Source: Mortierella alpina
Lineage: Eukaryota > Mortierellomycota > Mortierellomycetes > Mortierellales > Mortierellaceae
Direction of reading: 5' to 3'
Length of the DNA: 64,000 bases
NCBI GenBank assembly: GCA_029449245.1
Contig: JANATF010000011.1
Coordinates: 186,001-250,000, forward strand
The translations under genes and the position numbers were made by a program. Numbering within the stretch: position 1 is the first letter of the stretch; the number at the start of each line of letters is the position of its first letter. This document shows, in pieces, positions 58,223 through 64,000 of the stretch. The notes under the pieces are model-generated. The model was given only the letters and a program-made list of their open reading frames with translations, searched no databases and was not told where the DNA came from.

Positions 58223-58956
58223 ATGCCCAAGACTAGAGAGCTCTCTATCGCGGAGAGAGAAAGAATTGTGGGAATGAAGGAACAAGGAGCGAGCAACGTG
58301 GAAATTGCAGCCGCGGTTAATTGTTCAACTTCAACTGTCCGAAAGCTGTTGCAAAAAGCGAGGGACACCGGCACTCTCAAGAACTTGCCTAGAACCGGTC
58401 GTCCCCCAATATTCAACATACGGGGCTTGAGAGAGCTCAAGCGCGTAGCCCACAAGGACCGGCAAGCATCCATCGCCGACATTACGAACCAATTATCGGT
58501 CCAAGCAAGCCCCCAAACTGTCAAAAAGGAACTGCACAAGTTGGGATTCGAGAGCCGTGTCGCTGCCAAGAAACCTTTCCTGAGCCGAAAACAAAAGGCT
58601 GCTCGATGAAACGTACGGTGTGATGAAAGAAGTTAACGACTCAAGAGTTGTTATATATTGTCTGCCGAGGCAGAACTCTTAAATAGGTGTCCTGCCACTG
58701 GCTATCTACGCACTCAATAAACTCTGATGTAAGGGGAAGAGATCTCCGACTAAAGAGCTACACTCCCGAAAACCTGCTAGGTCCGGTACATTACACTCGA
58801 CTTGCATTTGCTAGAGCGCACCGTCACTGGACCGTGCAAGACTGGGAGCACGTCATTTGGACTGACGAGTCTTCTTTTGAGCTCGGAATGCAGACTCGCC
58901 AAGTGCGGGTCTGGGCCGAGGTGGATCAAGGCGGTTATCAAAGTCGAAGATTGTAG
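58223..58956 (+). pseudogene. Tc1-type transposase, interrupted and C-terminally deleted
   Basis: Residues from 58223: MPKTRELSIAERERIVGMKE, then a helix-turn-helix (ASNVEIAAAVNCSTSTVRKL), the GRP hook (RTGRPPIF) and a second helix-turn-helix ending at QKAAR, where a stop codon follows immediately (58607). The homologous frame resumes at 58801 with LAFARAHRHWTVQDWEHVIW and the first catalytic aspartate in TDESSFELG, then ends at 58956. The second and third acidic residues of the DDE triad are missing. The break is caused by the insertion at 58607-58795: leaving out that insertion with one copy of its flanking 5-bp repeat makes both parts collinear in one frame. Confidence 0.88.
58607..58795. 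mobile_element. Solo LTR (189 bp) inserted in the transposase
   Basis: Starts TGAAACGTACGG and ends GGTACATTACA, so it has the TG...CA ends of a retrotransposon LTR. It is flanked on both sides by CTCGA (58602-58606 and 58796-58800), a 5-bp target duplication as produced by LTR integrases. Inside are a TATATA at 58652-58657 and an AATAAA at 58716-58721, plausible promoter and poly(A) signals. A hairpin spans about 58643-58680 (AAGAGTT paired with AACTCTT, enclosing TCTGCC-GA-GGCAGA). No internal retrotransposon sequence remains, hence a solo LTR formed by recombination between two LTRs. Family not identified. Confidence 0.75.
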
Positions 58957-58979
58957 CACTCAGTGGTAGAATCAGTCAG

Positions 58980-59186
58980 CTTTGTAGTCTATATTTATTC
59001 CTCCCGCCGCATTCAGGGGATGGGGGCGAAGACCACTTTGGCATGGCACATGGCAAAAAAAAAGATACCGGAGCTCGTCTTTTCTCAGCGCTGTTAACTT
59101 TTCCAAGTACAGATGCTCATCTAAGTTCTGGGTTTTAAGTTATTCACAAGGCGAACATACGACGATGGGAAGAAAAAAAAAAGACC
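58980..59186 (-). repeat. Right terminal inverted repeat
   Basis: Inverted partner of 57898-58143, beginning CTTTGTAGTCTATATTTATT and ending GAAAAAAAAAAGACC. The innermost 40 bp are the best conserved. Confidence 0.8.
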
Positions 59187-61155
59187 GCACAAGTAAGCCG
59201 CTGCACATGTGCTACGCTCTCAACTAGACCGCGCTGTTATGACGTGTTGGTAGACCCCGCCAAGGCAGGGAAAAGCACGGCACGACGACGGCTGCTCGAT
59301 CGTTCCTCGAACCTTGCAGAACCGCATCCAGGATCATTTGACATGGCTAAAAGGGTGTCCACTGTCCAGTATCGTACCAATATTCTCAAAGCATTTCAAG
59401 AAGCGTTACCCAAAAAACCTTCACAGAACCGACTCTTTTCTATTTGTATCAAACTGTAAGTAAGTGTCGAAGCGGTATCTTCCGCGTATCATTGATACCA
59501 CTCAGCCCAATTGATTGCATGTCTTCAACTGAGGATGCGAAAAGAAGTGATCTAGTAGCGTTTCTGCTTGGAATGCTGTCAAAGTAGCATCGCTGCATCA
59601 ACCCCGGTTTTTATATGAAAGACAAAGACTGGCGGGCTATGCGCGCCTGTAATGAGACGTCCAGCCCTCCCTTTTTTTACCGGAGTACCCTTGTTGGTGT
59701 GTTCTGTGCTTACTGTTGTTCTATAGAGACGGACTCTGTCTCCTTAAAATATACAAAAGAGGGACACACGAGTTGGTCGCTACAAATAACCAGCGCCGTC
59801 ACTGTCACCGTGAGAGACAGGAGAATATAGAGTGGGAGGAGCAAACAAGGGGGATAACGCGATGTAGGATACAAGAGACGGACACTGCGAGGATGGACTC
59901 TCAGTCCATCGGACAATTTTGGTTCAGCTCCCACTCCAAATGACTCCTGACTCCTGAAAGATGACCTCCACGACTATTGGGGGAGCATAGCAGCATGGCT
60001 TCAGACAGATCCATCGCAGAGGAAACCATAACCATATGCAGATCCGGGAGCCATGGGTGGATGGAAAGGCACAGAAAAAGGAGGCCTATTACGTTTTACT
60101 CTTGGTGCTTTAAATGAATACGAAGGATCACGATAGACACCGGTAAGGACTCTCACACTCGTCTTAGGAGACGGAGGAGACGAGTGCCCCTCCATATTCT
60201 TTCTATTCATGACCGCTCGCTCATGCATTGGGCATTGGGTGATACCTTGAGTAAAGGCTAAAGTAACTCACTCTTTCTCTCTCTCGCTCTCTCTCCCTGG
60301 TACTGATAACGAGGTCGTTCCGTCGTGTATCGTGGCTGACCTCAAAGGGACAGGATGTAGACTAGATTTGGACGACAATCTACAGCCTTTCAGGCTATGC
60401 GGTTACACGAAGATAGATCACCAAGAATTCTTCTCTGCATAATCTCCATGGGAAAGTGATATTCCACATTCCAGTCGACGCTTGCCTTTTTTTTTCTTCC
60501 ATGCACATGGCCATGCACAGACACACTTGGCCAAAGACCAACACACAATTGCGGCCATTGGGAGAACGGGGAGGACATCTTTAGTCCACATCACTCTACC
60601 GCCGCTGCTGCCTGCTCAGCCTACGTTGCGCTGAGGACAGCAGCATGTCAAATGGCAAAAAGGAATATAAGGATTTGGAATTCCACCATTGTTCCCACTT
60701 TTCGCCTTCTTGTTTTCTCTCTTGCTTCACCCTCCCTTCTCTTCGCCCTTTGCTACTCACTCGATCCCTCGCGACTCCTAGTGATCGAGCTTGCACTTAA
60801 TTGGCAACTAACTGGGCACAATCTCCATCGCACTCTCACTCTCACCTTCTCTCTCTCTTTCTTCCTTCCTTCCTTGATCTTGGGTTCTTGTTCTGTGCCT
60901 ATAAAACCCAATAGCCATCCTGTCAAGCATCCCTTTTTTTCATCGCTGCTCTTTTCCCTTTATTTCGTTCCCTCGTCTTTCAGCTCCCGTCATTCCAACA
61001 AACGCGCAACCCTCGCGCGGTCCCTTGATCGCATTTACCAAACACAACCAACAAACCGCAATCACAAAACTCCTACCTCCCCTAGGCACACCAACTCTAT
61101 CACGCAGCCCCACCCCGTCTCTAACAGCAACCCTACACAGCTTCCACTGCAAGCC
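59187..61155. other. Intergenic and leader region upstream of the HHCC-polyQ gene
   Basis: About 2 kb. I see no supported gene in 59.2-60.6 kb. The last 500 bp form a long C/T-rich leader (TCTCTCTCTTTCTTCC near 60845-60870, many CAACCC and ACACCAACTC runs) in front of the ATG at 61156. A TATA-like CTATAAAACC lies at 60899-60908. Confidence 0.45.
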
Positions 61156-61842
61156 ATGGCACCCAATAATAGCTCCGGGCTCTACATGCCCCAAACATAC
61201 TCCTTTCTAAGTCCAGAGACGTTTGAGACCCTGGTGGAGGGATATATCAACCAACTTCACATACGGAAGCGCAACAAGGCACTGATCACGCAACAACTCG
61301 CTAACGACTGCCTCATGGTCCTGACCAACCCTGAAAATACAGCCATCTTTAACCCTAAATTCCGGTGGTGGGTCCGCAAACACTTTGTCTTCACGGTAGT
61401 GGGAGAGCTCAGGATCTTGCTGGACAAGAAGAACGGGAAACCAGTTTGTGTTCGAGAGCAGCTCTATGATAAAGTGTGTTACTTCCATCACATCATTGGG
61501 CACGGAGGCCGCGACAAGACATTTGCTGCCGTAAGTCATCACACTCACAAAGTTGGCTCGTGCGGAGCACCTCTTTTTTTCGTGTTGGCTTTTGGCTTCC
61601 CTGCACAGCATCTTGCTACCCATGCATCTGGCTTTACATCAAACTGACTCCATGTACATGCACCTCCGTGTCGCGCATATTTTCTCTATCCACAGATCAC
61701 CAAATCATACTCCAAAGTGCCTGCAGAACTCGTCTCGCTCTTTACAAAAAACTGTCAGACATGCCTTGGAGTGCGCAAATATAGCAAAAATAAGCGCCCC
61801 ATCCTTAACGAAAGCGAATACCCACAACACCCCCATTCCCAT

Positions 61843-61888
<46 letters not shown>

Positions 61889-63525
61889 AGCAACAACAGC
61901 AGCAGCAACAGCATCATCACCAGCAACAGCAGCATCTTGGCTGTGACACCAATGTCGGCGGCGGCTTCTCAGCCTCGTCACCACCCCTGGTCGCAAGCGT
62001 CAATGGCCAGTATCATGGCCAACACCAGCAGCATTACCAGGGTATGATCAACCAGCCAGAGCAAGGTACCATCACTCCGGTATCACCTTTGATGCACCCT
62101 TCCAACTCTGGATTCTTTGAAAACAGCGGCGGCAGCGCGCAGCAACAGTATCAGCAGCTAGCTGCCTACGGTCACCACCATCATACCCACCATCAGCTGC
62201 CGACGTTGAGCCAACTCCAACAGCAACACCAGCATGCACAGCAACAGATGCATAATGCTGCCATGCATGCTCACCACATGAACATGAGTCTGGGTATATC
62301 AGAAATGACCTTGGCTAACAGCCACTTCAGCAATGGTTTGGCTTCGTCGTCCAATGCGGCCGGAGTGCTTGGGCTGAGTCAACTTGGCGCGAGTGGACAC
62401 CACACGCTGCACGGGAGCCTCACTGCACTTAGCAGTGCTTGCTCAACGCCAACGACCATGGTCAAGATGGACCTACCCGTCCTCCAGGCATTCGACGAGA
62501 ACAGTCTGAACGGTGCCTTCCTGCCCACCATGAGCCAATTGAGCCAACAGAGCCATTATCAGCAACAGCACCAAAGGAGCCACCACCTTGACAATGCCGT
62601 CTCCAGTCTCGGACCCTCTAACGAGTTGGAAGATTCTGTGCACGCGATCCACCCGCACCAGCACCACCAGCACCTGCACTCGCAATACGAGCAAGAGCAA
62701 TTGGATACTCTGGCTGCGGCGACTTCAGGTGTTGACGTAGACCATGGCTCGACGAACCAGTACTCGCCATTGATGGAGCAAGGATATCATGCCTCACAAC
62801 AGCAGCAGATGTTTTACCAACAGCAGCAACAACAACAGCAGCAGGCGTTCCAAGACACAGACTATTCATCGCAGGCCTATTCCACCAACGACCATCAGTT
62901 CCAATCGACCTACACCGCCGCCATCTCCTTGACTTCACTACCCCTCATGCAGCAGCCTCAGCACCAACAACACAGCCTCTACGAGCCACAACAGCAAGGC
63001 CGCCTAGGGTATTCAAGGTCGCCAGCGGTACAGCAGCAGCAGCCCGAGTCCTCGCCTGGCTTAACTCAGAACCAGGTTTTCCAAAAGCAGATCCAGCGGG
63101 AACAACAACGGTTCCACGACCAGCAGCAGCAGCTTCTCGTCGCCGCCTCCACGACGTCCGTGCCCATTCCCTTGCCCACAACGGTCTCGCCCACCATGAC
63201 CTCGCTCACTTCCATCTCGACGTCCAACTTGACAGCTCAGATCTCCTCCAGCACATCCTCAGCAACAGCAGCAACAGCAGCAGCTGGCTCTGATTCGGTC
63301 TCTGGAGTGACATCGCCCACGTCCTCGTCGAGATCTGGAGCCCCCTCGCTGAGCTGTTCCATTCCGACACCCAACACCACCATGTCTACCATCTCGACTC
63401 CTCCGCAGTCTGCGTCGTTCAGCTGTAACAATACGAATAACAGCCATGCACTGTCCATGAGCCTTCTCGACCACGAGTCAAAGAACCATCTCTCGAGCCT
63501 TCTCACGGGCGCTCATGATCTTTGA
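61156..63525 (+). CDS. Integrase-type HHCC zinc-binding domain fused to polyQ-rich tail
   Basis: Two exons, 61156-61530 and 61696-63525, phase 0; 734 residues. Exon 1 holds a compact, non-repetitive domain (FETLVEGYINQLHIRKRNKA, FRWWVRKHFVFTVVG, VCVREQLYDKVCYFHHIIGH). The segment HHIIGHGGRDKTFAAITKSY and the later F-T-K-N-C-Q-T-C form an HHCC zinc knuckle (His112, His116, Cys145, Cys148), as in the N-terminal domain of Ty3/Gypsy integrases. No catalytic DDE core follows. Instead comes a tail of more than 550 residues rich in Gln and His, with an early tract of over 20 glutamines, later Ser/Thr-rich. I infer a domesticated integrase domain acting as a nuclear regulator. Start at 61156 is preferred over earlier in-frame ATGs, which lie in the C/T-rich leader. 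Confidence 0.75.
61847..61938 (+). repeat. CAG/CAA tract encoding polyglutamine
   Basis: More than twenty consecutive CAG and CAA codons inside the HHCC-polyQ gene, followed by a short His run and more Gln. The CAG/CAA mixture suggests selection for glutamine or an old expansion rather than a fresh pure-repeat expansion. Confidence 0.9.
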
Positions 63526-64000
63526 AGGGAGGACGGGCGCGCTCGGTGTAAGGGGGAAGAGAGCAAAGTCGAATGTTTAAACCGCTTTGATGACAACTTT
63601 TCTACCTCTTACTCCTGCTCCTCACTTCTTCTTCTTCTTCTTCCTCCTTATCGTCCTCCTCTTCCTCTTCTTGTAGCTGTTCTCCTTCTTCTTCCTCTTG
63701 CCGTCGACTTAATCTTTCATGTACATATCCTCTTTTTCCCCTCCTCCTGCAAAAAGATCATGCACACTCACAACGTCCATCGCGCCAAACCAAACCAAAC
63801 CAAAAAAAAATAATAGACCGTGTTCTTTCATTCTCGCTCACCTTTGCTTCTCTTTTTTTTTTCCTCGCCCTTCGTCTTCTTTGCCCTTTAGCCTTAATAA
63901 CTCTCCCCTACCCTAATGTGTACCATGGTTCCCCAAACTCCAAATAGCAAATATAATAAATCTATCTCTCTTCCTCATCAATAGCTAGTACTGATATGCC
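63526..64000. other. 3' side of the HHCC-polyQ gene
   Basis: Pyrimidine-rich sequence (CTTCTTCTTCTTCTTCC near 63627-63645) and a possible poly(A) signal AATAAA (63954-63959). No further gene is supported before the window ends. Confidence 0.4.

Larger units (their letters stand above)
57898..59186 (+). mobile_element. Decayed Tc1/mariner-type transposon with long inverted repeats
   Basis: A 1.29-kb element bounded by imperfect inverted repeats (57898-58143 and 58980-59186) around a degraded transposase on the plus strand. Shared landmarks, read from outside inwards: GGTCTTTTTTTTTT, TCTTCCCA-x-TCGTCGTA, ATAACTTAAAA, GTACTTGGAAAAGT, TGCCATGCCAAAGTG, then CCCCTGAATGCGGCGGGAGG and AGACTACAAAG. 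It has lost the C-terminal part of the transposase and carries a solo LTR. A flanking TA duplication is not obvious, so the outer boundaries are approximate. Confidence 0.85.

Noticed and set aside
60652-61155. N-terminal extension of the HHCC-polyQ gene using an upstream in-frame ATG
   Set aside because: The extension is encoded by C/T-rich leader sequence containing a TATA-like element and gives a Ser/Leu/Pro low-complexity peptide; the ATG at 61156 directly precedes the conserved domain.

Overview
This window reads as nuclear DNA of a Mortierella-type fungus (Mortierellomycota), very close to Mortierella alpina. The strongest clue is a complete eight-exon delta-5 fatty acid desaturase at 17.7-20.0 kb. 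Its length (446 aa) and sequence agree almost residue for residue with the M. alpina arachidonic-acid enzyme as I remember it; I could not run an alignment. Nearly all genes carry short GT-AG introns, often in phase 1 or 2, many proteins have polyQ tracts, and the gene complement (SMG9, GCLM, copine, GTP cyclohydrolase I) fits an early-diverging filamentous fungus. The exon structures below were worked out by hand from splice sites, reading phase and family conservation.

0-15 kb: the 3' part of an NF-YC/HAP5 CCAAT-binding subunit; a diverged tandem duplication of a small unknown gene, with one intact and one broken copy, beside a secreted Kre9/Knh1-like protein and a pseudogene scrap of it; the nonsense-mediated-decay factor SMG9; the glutamate-cysteine ligase modifier subunit (glutathione synthesis), convergent with SMG9; and asparagine synthetase.

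15-27 kb: an unrecognised six-exon coiled-coil gene that ends only 130 bp before the delta-5 desaturase start codon, the desaturase itself, then an eleven-exon PX-PH phospholipase D of the Spo14/PLD1 type.

27-38.6 kb: nearly 12 kb without a conventional large gene, but not empty. It holds two sets of diverged tandem duplications. Each repeat carries a short minus-strand gene for a 59-77 aa proline-rich peptide with a conserved M-x-A-Y-N start, most with a TATA box 50-170 bp upstream. I count six recognisable members plus one decayed one. I do not recognise the family, and it is my main candidate for something undescribed.

39-57.8 kb: a Hal4/Sat4-like Ser/Thr kinase; the splicing factor PHF5A/RDS3, convergent with it; an unknown Ser/His-rich protein with one hydrophobic segment; a gene-poor 3.7 kb; GTP cyclohydrolase I; a copine with an unusually long Pro/Tyr/Gln tail; and a WDR89-like WD-repeat protein, convergent with the copine.

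57.9-64 kb: a decayed Tc1-type DNA transposon with inverted repeats of more than 200 bp, whose transposase is interrupted by a 189-bp TG...CA element flanked by a 5-bp duplication (a solo LTR); then a gene combining an integrase-type HHCC zinc-binding domain with a long polyQ-rich tail, probably a domesticated retroelement domain.
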